Shown here in pieces: positions 37,436-49,143 of a stretch of 64,000 bases of DNA; position 1 is the stretch's first letter, and each line of letters starts with the position of its first letter. Source of the stretch: Bradysia coprophila (Eukaryota > Arthropoda > Insecta > Diptera > Sciaridae). The notes beneath the pieces are model-generated. The model ran no database searches. It saw only the letters and a program-made list of their open reading frames with translations, and was not told where the DNA came from. A program made the translations under genes and the position numbers. The stretch lies in contig NW_023503313.1 in the NCBI RefSeq assembly GCF_014529535.1, forward strand, positions 2,190,081 to 2,254,080. The letters run 5' to 3'.

Positions 37436-39249
37436 TTAATAGGCCCATAACTTGATGATTTTATCTTTTCCGCCTGAGGCCACACGTGAGCCATCTGGTG
37501 CCCAATCGACTGCAAACACTTCGTCTGCGTGTCCAGGAAGTTCTTGAAGCAGCTTTTTCGTTTGAACACTCCAAACTGTAACAATGAAGCGTAAACATAA
37601 ACCAGGAAAAAGAAATTTTCAATAGACTGGGCACACTCCACGTACCTTTTAACGTCGAATCCTTACTGCCGCTTACAATTAAACGTGAATCGGCTGACCA
37701 AGCTAGTGTGTAAACAGCTTGTACATGTCCACGGAATGTACAGACAAAAGCACCATTATGAGCGTGCCACAGTCGAACAGATTTGTCGAATGAAGCTGAT
37801 GCGAAGAACCTTGTTTTTTTGAGGAAAATTTCGCGAACATAATGTCTTTGCATTTTTAGTATTATTAACCAAAGTGAACATACTTAACGTCCGGTGAATA
37901 TTTAACGTCATTCACAACATTTTGATGGCCAGTCATACGAGTCACACATTTCGATGAATCTGAACGCCAAAGGTACAATGTGAAATCATCGGAACAGGAC
38001 ACCAATGATTCTACACCGTCCGGACAAACTTTCTTGTAACGCTCCAATGCCACCGCTCTCAATTCATTTTCTGCGATTTAGCGAATAGAACGAGTCGATT
38101 AACATAACGACAACAACACTCGGAACAGCTCATAACACTTACTATCGGTGGTCATTGAAAATTTCTTCAATTTGTCGATGACAGGATGAAAGGGTCCGGT
38201 ACGCAGAACATAGTCCGTGTTTAACGCTAAATTATTTACCCAATGTGCATGTCCGGTCATTGTTCTGCACAAAACGCCATCGCTTGCTCTCCACATTTTA
38301 ATGGTGCGATCCTTTGACGAAGTGAATATTACACCACTACCTCCCCATCTTACTGCCGTAACGCCTCCCGTATGTCCTGATAATATTCGCTCACTGTGTC
38401 CGAGTACTACGTCCCAAATTCTCACATCACCATCAGTACCAGCACTGGCAATACGACGACAATCGGGATTATCATGATACGGTTCCCAGCTGAGGCAATT
38501 TATCCACTTTTTATGTCCCAACAACGGTTTACCGAGTTGTTTGCCAGTGTGTGGATCCCAAATCCTTGTCTCGCCATTCTTACATGAACTGGCAACTCTC
38601 GTACTATCGGGAGACCAAGCAACACACAATACCCATTGCTTGTGGCCGGTACAGGTGAAATGTGGGGTTTCAGTATTCAAATCCCACAAACGGAGCGTTG
38701 TGTCACCGGAACCGCTAGCTAAATGTTGACCACATGGACTGAAATTTAATGACACCACAGCTTCGGCATGACCCGGCATCGAACTGGTACATCGTGTTAC
38801 CGGTCGTACTTTGAACAGAGCTTGTGGCTGATAAACAATATCAATAACCGCTTCTGTGTCCAGTTTATTGATGTCAATCGCTTTCTCCAGAGACTGCTTG
38901 ACCTCCTCTTCGTTGACGAAAAACAAGTACGGCGTCTGTTCTTCCTACCATTCAAAAGTCTCATTTGTAAGTGTTCAAGAAACGACAACAAAACGGGAAG
39001 CTTACATTTTGTAAAAGGGCGTTACAGATGAGAGTTAACTGTGCTGTGGTTATGCCAACTGGAAGATCTATCGGTGGACCTAGCAAGGGAAATAACGAGA
39101 TTTTTGAAGCATGCTCGATAATAGATGGAATTCGATCGATTTCGTGACGTATTTAAATTACCCGCTTCTTCACCAGTGTCAGATACAAGTCTAGCTTGTA
39201 TGGTATGTATGGCATTCCGATCAGAGTCTCCTAAATCGTCCACTTCCAT
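37436..39249 (-). CDS. Nle: Notchless (NLE1/Rsa4) WD40-repeat protein
   Basis: Six exons: 39249-39162, 39079-39006, 38944-38143, 38070-37884, 37809-37646 and 37575-37436, giving 484 residues (human NLE1 has 485). An N-terminal NLE domain (IDLPVGITTAQLTLICNALL, then the VDINKLDTE-like block) spans about residues 1-90. About eight WD40 repeats follow, with GH and WD/WA signatures such as LWDLNTETPHFTCTGH and RIWDPHTGKQLGKPLLGH. The protein ends in KIIKLWAY, as in orthologues. Notchless is a nucleolar/nuclear 60S ribosome assembly factor that engages the AAA ATPase midasin, and it was named for genetic effects on Notch signalling in flies. The donor of exon 4 is GTATGT within GTTAAGTATG, chosen because it restores the PDVKFFASASFDKS frame. 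Confidence 0.96.
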
Positions 39250-39448
39250 GGCAATAAAATTGAAATTTAACTTTGTGTGGTGGAAAATGTAAAATAAATA
39301 AATAGCACGTGTGGACACTGACGTTTCATGTTCTTCTTCCAAATTGGAAAATGGTGTGCGTGAACCATTGGTATACCATATGAGCACATAGAGTAGGCAT
39401 TCAATATCGGACAAAATAATAAACATTTCCAAATAAATAATTGGCTCA

Positions 39449-39848
39449 TATAGACTGTTATGATGAAAGAGAAGAAGATATTTTGACAAGTACCCCAAGG
39501 CAAGTTAAAATAAACTGGTCTTCTGTCCTCTCGCTCTCAACGTACCACGTTGAAAGAGAAGCAAATACTTTGACAAGTACCCCAAGGCAAGAACACGTTG
39601 AAGTTAATTGCGGCTTGTCAACTTTCGGCACCCGGGACCCCCGGGACTTTACTTAAATCGTCGAGGAATGCCTCCAAATAAATTTCTAAAAATCCAAAAC
39701 GGAATTCTAGATTTTTAGAAATTTATTTGGAGGCATTCCTCGACGATTTAAGTAAAGTCCAGGGTGCCGAAAGTTGACAAGCCGCAATTAACTTCAACGT
39801 GAAAATGACTAGTCTTCGGTTTTCTCGCTCTGATCATAACAGTCTATT
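39449..39848. mobile_element. Foldback element, family 2, copy 2, upstream of Notchless
   Basis: The outer arms are ATAGACTGTTATGAT near 39449 and ATCATAACAGTCTAT near 39833-39847. A long inner palindrome (39594-39801) pairs GAAGTTAATTGCGGCTTGTC with its complement and AGGAATGCCTCCAAATAAAT with ATTTATTTGGAGGCATTCCT around an 11-base centre. The left half also contains a short direct duplication of TTTGACAAGTACCCCAAGGC (39482 and 39570). It begins 200 bp from the Notchless start codon. Confidence 0.8.
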
Positions 39849-39960
39849 TACCATAGGTTTGTTCAAAGGCCATACGAACTGTCAAGTTACTGTCGAATTT
39901 GATTCATAAAGACATAACCTCATCAATATTTATATGAAAAACGATCTCTATGGATGAACA

Positions 39961-40090
39961 CTCAGGTCACTTTCACATAACATACAAATTTTCAGGTCAA
40001 CCTGTCATATTTCAGGTCAGATCAGACCTGATCACTATAATCTGGTTTCAGGTAAAATCAGGTCCAAATTAATTGAATCAGGCTCAGGTC
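39961..40090. promoter_or_regulatory. Cluster of TCAGGT(CA) motifs
   Basis: TCAGGT occurs at 39962, 39992, 40012, 40048, 40058 and 40084, with an inverted copy, ACCTGA, at 40026. Three of these read AGGTCA, the nuclear-receptor half-site. It may be a regulatory cluster or a decayed short tandem repeat; sequence alone does not separate these. Confidence 0.3.
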
Positions 40091-40783
40091 CTTAGAAGGT
40101 AGAATACAATGGTCATACAAAAGTGACATCGCAGGGTAAACGCATCTCATGATGGAAGTGAATATTTTATTTGTTACACACTTCAAGCATGACTGGTACT
40201 CTAGAGTGACAAACTTGACAGTGTGTCACAAAACTGCAAAACACTGTAAAAAACCATTGAAAAACCATCACATACAAAAAAGTACTCCATTTGACTTTGA
40301 TCTCTTTTGCTTGATGCTTGAAGGGCGCTGGTTACTGCTAAACCTTTCTTGCAATATCACGCCTTTTTGCGAACTCAAAACTAGAGGAAAGTATTGTCAT
40401 TTCAGTTCAGACTTTAGTTTAGTTTTTACAGCAGTTGTACATTTGATCTGGGCAGATTTGTTACAATCCTTTTTACGCTTCATCGTACGGTGGAACAGTA
40501 CGATTTTGGACGAACTGTACGAACACTAGGATGGCCGAAGACAATGTATGAGGCTCCTTTTACCTTTTCACGGTTTTTGTGTTACACATGAATGTGATGA
40601 TCAAACTGAAAAAGATGACTGAAACAAAACGGGATCTGTAATGATAAAACTCATCTCTATTTCATATTTGTTATTACTATATAACTAGATTGATCTTAAA
40701 AATATATAGATATGAATCAACGAACAATGTGCACTAACAGAATTAGCTTAAATTTCTATTTTAAATTATTGATTCGCTACGAA

Positions 40784-43700
40784 CTACATAGATTCACTAG
40801 TGGGTACAATTACAGTTGCATAAAATGCAACTTCATCCTTTTTACTATCATCCTTTGCAGGTCGACTATCTTCTTCCGGTACCACCACTTCGACCTTTTT
40901 GAAAACGTCGTTCAGCGACCGGTGTGGATGGTATGCTTTGATGTGTGCTTTGAATCTAGATCAATCAAGTGGTTAAGAAATGAAATTCTCCGATTGGTGG
41001 CAACAAAACTCACTTGTCCTTTCTCACAAACGACAACGTACAGTCCGTACACTGAAATGGTTTCTCTGCCGAATGGGTGAACATATGCATCTTCAGCGAC
41101 CATTGTTTCGAATATTCCTTTTGGCATACTTCGCAGGGATATTTCACACCCAAATGTGTGTCCATGTGACGATCCAGATGGCTTTTCTGCTTGTATCGAT
41201 TCGGACATCGATCGCAAGAATACGGCTGTAAGGTTAACGGACATTGAATTACTGTCAATCTAGAAATTTCTTCGACGCTTCACTTACTTTCTCGCCGGTA
41301 TGCTCCCGTTTGTGAAGAATGAGATACGATGCGCGACTAAATTTCTTATCACAATCTGGACATTTAACCGTCTTACCAGTGTGCAATGTCATGTGGGTCT
41401 TTAAAATTGTATTTTGTGAAAAGGATTTGTCGCAATATTTACAGGCATATGGTTTCTCTCCTGAAAATTGGAAAATTGGGCAAATGGAAATCGAATGTGC
41501 CAATTAAGCGGTCGTCAAACGTACCTGTGTGAGTGCGTTTGTGGCACTTGAGGGCATTGCCCTGAGCAAATGTTTGGTTACACATATCACAGGAATAGGG
41601 TCGTTCACCTAGTAAATCGAAGACCAGTGAGTGTAGAACATTTTTTTTTGTTGTTGTTTAGATTGAACATTTACCTGTGTGTATTCGTCGATGACTTCTC
41701 AGACGGAATTCGGTAGCAAAGGATTTGTCTGTTGAAATTTTAAGAAAATAATAAGATAAACGAAAACCCGTAAGACCAGATTGACAAAAGCAAAATGTTG
41801 ATCGCTGGTACAACTGTTCGTAATAGCAGAGTCTTATTTTCATTGAACAGTAAGAATGAGAAACATACTCATACCGTGGCGTGTGAGAGGTATATAGAAA
41901 CAGAATCGTAGAACTTCCGATTTTTCTGGAATATTGAGCAACAGCCAAATTTCAATGGATTTTTAACAATGAACAATTTAACAAATTGAAACGAAAGATT
42001 CTGAGCCATTAGTTCTCGGCTGATTTGCAACATCCTCACACATATTCAAGGAACTATAGAACTTTGATTGCCTTTCAAAACAAAAACAATTTCGTGGAAT
42101 CGTATAACATTCTAGCGATATATCAATCAAGGTTCGGAGACAGACATAAAAATCATACGAACCACATTGATCACATGAAAAATTTCGTTCGCCAGTATGC
42201 GTAAATGTGTGTATGCGAAGGCGTTGATTGGTCGTAAATCCTTTTCCACATTCCGAGCACAGAAATCTGGAAAAAAAAGTTTGGTTTTTATTAGAAATAA
42301 TTGGCGGGACGTGCTGCTTTCAGTATTTTTTATGGGAAGCAATGAGAAGACTTTCATGGCAGGTTTCGAAATTACAATAGTCTCCAGTAGCGCGGACGCG
42401 GATTAGAAAACATACAAATATTTTTTGACGAGTATAGTGCTTACATCCCGACGGTCAGTGTCAAGACTCGTAGAATTACATACCAAATGCATGCGTGTCT
42501 CAGGTGCGAATATAGAACTTTCTTGCACCTCTAAGAGGCGGAAAAAGGTATTGTCGATTATATATCTTCGTCATGAAACTTTTTACATTTATCTCGGAAG
42601 ATATTTAGCTCGAAACAGTTTTTGCCTTCAGGTCAAGCTGAAAAGAAATTTTCTTTGTTGAAATAACAGCGAAAATACACATGGACGTTCAATATGTCTC
42701 CTTCTTTTATAGTTTGGTCATATACGCGCCCAGTTATGCTCAGATTAGCGAAATTAAAGGTAAAATGAAGAATTTTACAGGTCAGGAGTTTATGCATCAA
42801 CATACACCAAAATAGTAGTTAATGGGCTGTGATGATTGGTACATTTTCCCGTCAAATTTCACTCCCTACGATAGCTACAAAAATATCAAAATCGACCTAT
42901 AACTTACTTCCGTTCAGGTTTTTCATCCATGTGCGTGAACATATGACTTTGCAGACCATTCTTGCTGGTATAACTCTTGTCGCACTTGTCACACTTGAAG
43001 GCCTTGTCACCTGAAAGACAATATCACTGCACTCAGATTCAATTTTTTCATGATGTTACGAATTTTGGGCTCTAGAATCTAAATCTTTTGCAGCCACACA
43101 TCTCGTAAATTCAAAAATGCAAGTAACTTGCGAGTTACTCAATGTAAAGCGAGCTTTAAGTAACACAAAATTTGTCAAAATCATAACAAAAGCAAGCTAG
43201 ACAAGAGAAGAAGTATTACTCACTTGAATGATGAGTGGCCATATGATTTTTGAGGGACGATTCCTGGGCAAACGTTTTACCACACACATTGCACAAGTGA
43301 TAAATTTTCTGATTGTGAACCGTTTTTATGTGCTTCTCCAGTGCGATTTCGTCATCTGCAATAAGGAAATGCTATTGAAGAAGCGAACCAATTGGCTATG
43401 CCATCCGCAAACATTACTGGAAGTTAGTTGACATTCATAGCACTCGAACTCATTCTCTTCGATGATGGATTTGTCATGAATTTCGAATTCCTCATTGCTT
43501 GGTTCGTCCAGTCCATCCGGTTCATGTCCATATTCATCTTTGATGTCGTCATTTTCAACAGCGAATTCGTTATCGGATAATTCCACAATTTCCACTTGTC
43601 CTTCATCTTTCACACATTCTATATGCTCCTCTTGCGTCAGAATGTACTCTTCAAGATGCTCCGTACTTTTGTTCCATTCGTTTACTGATTTTCTTCGCCG

Positions 43701-44223
43701 AGAACTTCGCCTTAACTGCATTATACACAAAAGCATTAGAGCATTAGAACTCCTGCGGCTGTGGTCGATCAAAGTTTACCTGAGTGTGCTGTAAATCTGC
43801 CGGATCCTGTTGTATGACTATTTCGATAGTTCCCTGGCCCGCGTCCTCTAATACTACATCGTTTTCATCAAATTGTACCTCGTCCAAAGCCTCTATCAAC
43901 ATATCACCGTCTGCGTCAATGTCATCATATTTGCCTACGCTAGCATCTTCCTCCTTCTTCAAGCACTTGCTTCTCAACGTAATATCCGACACTTCACACT
44001 TTTTCCGGAAATTAAACGCAATTTTCAACTCGTGCATGCATCGTTTGCATATTGTTTGTGGCATATTGTCGTTGATTTCGACTTTAATATTTGTTATGAT
44101 CGTGAAGCAGTCGGAAAAAGTTAGGTTATCATTGTTATCGAGCATTCCAAACGGAGAGAACAGGTTGATCACGTCCAAATTTATCCCTAAACAGGAACGA
44201 CAAATTGTACTGAATATGCTCAT
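40784..44223 (-). CDS. ZAD-domain C2H2 zinc finger protein with 11 fingers
   Basis: Ten exons: 44223-43780, 43715-43418, 43355-43224, 43010-42908, 42266-42163, 41728-41675, 41608-41525, 41460-41288, 41225-41014 and 40955-40784, giving 591 residues. The N-terminal ZAD has the two Cys pairs C8-x2-C11 and the later ICKRC. A long acidic region follows (Asp/Glu-rich, with an RRSSRRRK basic patch), then eleven C2H2 fingers beginning ECYECQL and ending FQCTDC...HIKAYH. Several fingers are joined by TGE(K/R)P-type linkers, and several introns cut within fingers or linkers. ZAD proteins are arthropod sequence-specific DNA-binding factors that dimerise through the ZAD; some are insulator or heterochromatin proteins. 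The specific orthologue is not recognised, because the family expands lineage-specifically. Confidence 0.93.
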
Positions 44224-44696
44224 TTTGACGATAATTTAACACAATGCTACACATCTAAATCGATTAAATGCATTGAATATTTGATTGAAAGGATAAAAAT
44301 TTGTGTGGAAAAAACAAAGCACAGCGTCAGTAATGTCAAAACCGTCAAAACACATCAAAAGCATCAAAAGAAAAAAAAGTTATCACTCAATTTGCTCATA
44401 ATGAAGAACGCAGTGAGTATTATGGCGCCGATGACTGTTGCGATTTGATTTTAAGGCGCACTTTTTCAAAATATGACGCATTGATGAATTTTCTAGTTCG
44501 AAAGTTAATTTAATTAAATTACTCGAACAACTACCGAAGAACTGTACAAAAATCGTAACTTTCGTCACATTGAGACCCGGTACAATTCTCTCACCAAGGA
44601 TTCAGTAAATGCAAATTGTTCGTGCTGCATAATCAAAACATTTATTTTGCATTGTCGGGAAATGATCGAAAAACAAACAAAAAATTCTTCAAATAA
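44224..44696. other. Intergenic gap between two minus-strand genes
   Basis: It should hold the promoter of the ZAD gene and the 3'UTR of the Cys-rich/SPRY gene. A minus-strand AATAAA (TTTATT on plus) lies at 44641-44646, 51 bases beyond the latter's stop codon. Confidence 0.6.
44641..44646 (-). promoter_or_regulatory. Polyadenylation signal of the Cys-rich/SPRY gene
   Basis: AATAAA on the minus strand, 51 bases past the stop codon at 44697-44699. Confidence 0.6.
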
Positions 44697-46413
44697 TTAA
44701 TTCTTGACCTTTTTAAACGGATTAAAATTGACGGTCGTTCGCCTGGATTCAATTTGTTTCCAGACTGATGTTGAACCCGCCGACTCCAATCTTAATTCAT
44801 TTTTCACGGTATCGAGTACAACATTCCGAATTGCTGAAATATGCTTAGAAATGTCGGTTTCAAGTTCCATTTCTGAAGCAGTCCCTTGCTTGGCAGTTTT
44901 ATCCATAATTTCTCCAGCCCAATTTGACTTTGACTTTTCCATCAGTTTTCCCATGAATTTATTGACAGCATGGATGCGAATTCGGTATGCCCGTTCATGA
45001 ACGCGATCATATATCTCTGATATTTTCATCGTGACATTGGGCTTAGTGAGCACGGCTGCTTGTCTCAGTGAATGAAGAGTCCAATTTCCTTCCATAATAA
45101 GTGGTTTAACTGGCTCGAGTTCGGTGGGTGCATCGGAAATTCTGCTCTCTTCAATCTCTACTGCAATTCCTTCACCATTGAATTTAACCACAGGGTAAAT
45201 TCCATCTAAAGTGTCTTCGGGAACATCGAAGGCCAACCCGAGAGATTTGCCGTTCAATATGATGTACACCTTCATTCTGCTTTCGATTAATTTCACCAAA
45301 ATGGAACATTTATCGCCGTTTTTTATCTTTGGGCCAAAATTGTCTGTAAAATAAAAAACGGATTACAGTTGAACGTTGCTCCCAATCACCAAACATTACC
45401 CATCAATAGAACGGAACCGTCGGATAGATTAGGACCGTTGTAAAATAATCCCTTCACTCCCCATCCTGGTGCAAGTTTATTTAAATCTGACAATCCAATG
45501 GCAACGCTTGATGTAGCTGAAGATGTTGCTGTTTCGCGAATAGCGAATGTCCAATAAAGTGTGGTGGATGTGACTTTAATTTGACCCATTGGATACCAAA
45601 GAGCACTTTGTGGAACGCTAGCAGTAGACTTGGTTGCAGTCGCTGAGTTGCCGTTGAATACTATAGAATTCGCCGTGGCATTCATAACAAGATCATTCGG
45701 AACATCGGGGCTGATCCACTTTCCTCCGGTTGATAATCCGCTTCGCCAACCGCCTCCATAACCTTATTTATCGAAACAGAAATACAATAGATCTCTTCGA
45801 AGCGCAGATGCAAAGTGCAGTTTACTGTCAAATGTCATCCACAGAGCCATAACCTCAACGCTTTTTCAAACATTTTGTCAACAACATTGTTTGGTTATGT
45901 TGTCTGTGGATGACGATTGACATTTCGATGTTGCACTTGGAAGAGACCTATTCAATATAAAGGTCAATCGACTTTCGGTAATGTCCTCTTACTTGATTGA
46001 CATTCCCACCATGGTCGACCCCGTCGACACGGTGGCATACTTTGTTCTTGTGGTTTTATAACTTCTTCGTGGCAAGCCTTCGAGCATCCACTCTGTGAAT
46101 TCCAAGCACACCATCCCTGACAAGCTGACGACCAGCGGCAATCATTGTCGGATGTGCAATGATTACTACTATCCTTAACCGTATAACACCATTTTCCACT
46201 GCTTCCTGTGCAATATTTCCAGCAATTATGTCGAAAAAACTTTTCCGAACAACCGTACGAATCACCGCGCGCATAACTTGTCCTTGTCGAGGTGGATGAA
46301 GGTTCGCTACACAATACGCCTGTTCGGAAAAATAGAAGAGGTTAATGAGCATCTCGAAGGTAGAATTGGTCCATGTTACCTGTGCACAACAGAATGCCCA
46401 ACGAAAGTAGCAT
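44697..46413 (-). CDS. Putative secreted Cys-rich protein with SPRY-like domain
   Basis: Four exons: 46413-46380, 46319-45993, 45762-45400 and 45343-44697, giving 456 residues in continuous frame. The first exon encodes MLLSLGILLCTG, a short hydrophobic leader; no earlier in-frame ATG is seen. Residues about 12-120 hold about a dozen Cys with Trp/Ser/Gly spacers (HNCWKYC, GKWCYT, NDCRW, GWCAWN, GCSKAC). Residues about 121-310 resemble an SPRY/B30.2 domain: GYGGGWRSG, a VAIGLSDLN strand, PGWGVKG, then IKNGDKCSILV, VYIILNGKSLGLAF and IYPVV. The last 150 residues are helical and charged, ending NFNPFKKVKN. SPRY domains bind proteins and are usually cytosolic, so an apparent signal peptide plus Cys-rich module is unusual. 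No named family is recognised; the role is unknown. The model is strong for exons 2-4 and weaker for the tiny exon 1. Confidence 0.82.
45790..45958. repeat. Imperfect foldback in an intron of the Cys-rich/SPRY gene
   Basis: GTCATCCACAGAGCCATAACC near 45833 pairs with GGTTATGTTGTCTGTGGATGAC near 45894, and CTCTTCGAAG at the left end pairs with the GGAAGAGA end. Arms of about 65 bases surround a short centre. Confidence 0.6.
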
Positions 46414-47949
46414 TTTTCTTATGAAAATGTTTACTAGACGTGGACAAATAACACAATGTCCAAAGAAAGAAATACGGGGCTGTAGTATTCCGTGAATGCC
46501 CAAAATTTACCGTCCAAAACTGGAATTAATCAATTGATAAATATTCGTCAGTGGTTCTCGATCTTTCACAAGAACTTTAAGAACCACACTTCTCGAATGA
46601 AAATTTTAATGGAGTGCTCTTAGAACAAATAAATGAATTCCTCGATGAATTCTTTCATGGTTCAAAATTGTACCTTCAGGTCCGAATCGAGTCAAAATAC
46701 ATTTGAGTCTAAAAGTAAGTATTCAAAGGCGCATTTACTGAGAGAGTTTGCAAATACAATGTTTAGCTTGAAAATAGCTAAATAGCTAAATAGCTGAATA
46801 TATTTTGTACGAAATTATTAGACTTTGAGGTAAATGCACTGATTCAAATTTTGAAAAGACGTTAGCATCGTTTCATTCAAATACTGGACGGTCTCATAGT
46901 CTTAGAGGTTATTTTACAGAACAGAACAAGACAAAAATGGTACCCTGTGCATTCTTAGTTATGAGTTAAAGTCTTATATCAACGCACCTCAAGCATGAGT
47001 GGTATACTCGCGGAATTTTGAAACCCGACACATTTTCTGTTTTGTGGTTTACTGGTTTTTTTTTGTGAATATGCCTTTATATGGAGAAATCAGAAACTCA
47101 AGTAAAACACATGAACAGAAAATGTGTCGGTTTTCAAATTCCGTGTTCTCTATTTGACAGCTGTCACTCGAAGCATTTTAGTTTGAAGTAAGTTGCTCAT
47201 ATAGATCCAGATACGTCTAATTCATGGAGAGGGGCTATATATAGCTTACTTTATCTGAAACATGATCTGCTCATTGGTTGAATGGATTCCCTTAACGTTA
47301 CATATGGCGAATTTCATGACTAGTTTCGTGGTGAACAAAATTTCGTTTTGAAATAGCTGGAAATCTATTGAACCTTTCTCAGACGTTCGTGGAACTATAC
47401 ATGATCTACTAGTGAACCGAACCGAATCCAAGATGTTCTAAGAAAAGTCTAACAGATTTCTAGCTATTTTCATTAGACATGGAAACAGGTTGCAGCTTCC
47501 GCATAGCGTCGAAGTACTTGAGTCATTTGAGGGAACCACATAGATAGCTATGAAATCTTAATTTTCAGATGCGTTTTTAATCTCAGCTTAACCAGCTTGA
47601 GACATTTGCGAAATTTTGGGCTTTGTTGGCTTTCTATTAGATTCCAATCAAATCATTCTTTTATTCAATTTTCTTCTGTCAATAACAAAGGCATGTCGTA
47701 CCCAGTATGTCGTACCCTTTACATTTTTCAACGTTACACGAGTTGCGGGTCTCGAAAAGGTGGCTACACGTTCCGTTTTCATTGTTCCGCCCATAACATC
47801 ACGCACTCTGAGCTGATTCTATTACAATTTTTCATTGACAACTCTTGAACTATCTCAGAAATTGTTGTTTATTGTTTTCGTTTTTACGGGAGATTCGAAG
47901 GCATCATTTCTCAGAATTAATCGGCTTTCGAAGAATAAAAACGTTCGAG
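46414..47949. other. Divergent intergenic region between the Cys-rich/SPRY gene and GATAD1
   Basis: Both genes start at the ends of this region and point away from each other, so it should contain two promoters or one bidirectional promoter. A foldback lies at 46985-47190. No coding exon is seen. Confidence 0.6.
46985..47190. repeat. Foldback element between divergent genes
   Basis: The core arms at 47011-47043 and 47114-47143 pair over about 30 bases (CGACACATTTTCTGTT on the left, AACAGAAAATGTGTCG on the right), with weaker outer pairing. The left end resembles sequence near 40185 (CAAGCATGA-TGGTA), suggesting another relic. Confidence 0.65.
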
Positions 47950-48962
47950 ATGCCTCAAAAAGCCACCACCATAAAATGTGTTCAATGCAATCACACCGAA
48001 TCTCCTATGTGGCGTCTGTGTGAGAGTGGACAGATATGCAACTCTTGCTACGAAGAAAATAAGAAGCAACTGCTGAATGAATTGGAACCAGAAACCCCGG
48101 AACCAGTGGGAAATGAGAACACAAATTGTAAGACACATGTTAACAAGTGACTTCGCATGATTTTATAGCCTACATCTGTTCCCAAACAGCAAACAACGGC
48201 GAAGTGAAGAAATTGCGAAAGAGCACACGTACAACCAGATACAAATCAAAGACATCGAACAATACCGGAACAATTGTGAAAAATATAACAAAGGGACGCA
48301 GTCGCCGGAATATTTTCAAAAAGCCTCCCATCAAAGCTCCTGTTATACCAGCGTCGACAACATTTTCGGACTCACTATTTCATAATGTAATCTAACAACC
48401 AAACTCTGCGAATTGATTTTATGTCTTGATTGGTCGTTGTAGTTCCCCTGCTAATCATTTCTTTTCTGTTCAGGGTTCATACATCCAGGTCGGTGATATT
48501 GTATCGATCTCGGACTTTGAGGACAACACCTATTACGCTCAAATACGTGGCTTACTTGTCGACACATACTGCGAAAAATCGGCGTTTATCACATGGCTCA
48601 TTCCGACACAAGCGAGTCCACCACCTAACGAACGCTTCGAACCGAGCACTTACTTAATTGGTAATTTGAAATTTCAAATTGGCCCTAATGCATCTAAATG
48701 CCCATATAGACGTGAATGTAACTCGTTTCCTTTTTCCTCTTTTTGTGCTACAGGTCCCGAAGAAGATTTTTCACGGAAGCTGTCTTGTATGGAATTTGTG
48801 ATGCATGCGCCCAGCAATTACTATCACAACAAGAATACTCCGTATCCAGCCGCTGATTGTGATGATACCAGTTCAAAGCATGCCGGCTTCATTTGGACGA
48901 ATCTTTATCTAGACGATGCGGCTGTACCGAAAACGCCGACAGTACCGCCAACTGAAAATTAA
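47950..48962 (+). CDS. GATAD1: GATA zinc finger domain-containing protein 1
   Basis: Four exons: 47950-48127, 48169-48386, 48474-48660 and 48754-48962, giving 263 residues (human GATAD1 has 269). The N-terminal GATA-type finger is C10-x2-C13-x16-C30-x2-C33 with the SPMWR core. A basic middle region follows (RKSTRTTRYKSK, then GRSRRNIFKKPPIKAP). The conserved C-terminal half includes YIQVGDIVSISD, YYAQIRG, YCEKSAFITWLIPT, GPEEDFSRK and EFVMHAPSNYY, which match GATAD1 closely. The vertebrate protein associates with H3K4me3 chromatin together with KDM5-type and Sin3/HDAC components. The 3' end converges on DNA ligase 1 with 181 bp between stop codons. Confidence 0.94.
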
Positions 48963-49106
48963 TCGAATGTGTACGGTGATGTAACGATAATGAATTTAAT
49001 GAATTGATTTTGACGAGTAGAAGGAAACTTGTGACGTTCTAAGACACCTACTGGACACATGCGTTGCATTTGAAATTATAACTACGATCCACGTGGTGAA
49101 CAAAAG

Positions 49107-49112
49107 TTTATT
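49107..49112 (-). promoter_or_regulatory. Polyadenylation signal, DNA ligase 1
   Basis: AATAAA on the minus strand (TTTATT on plus), 32 bases past the ligase stop codon. It falls in the 181-bp gap shared with the convergent GATAD1 transcript. Confidence 0.6.
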
Positions 49113-49143
49113 TTTTTATTATTATTCGCCTTACGACACACTT

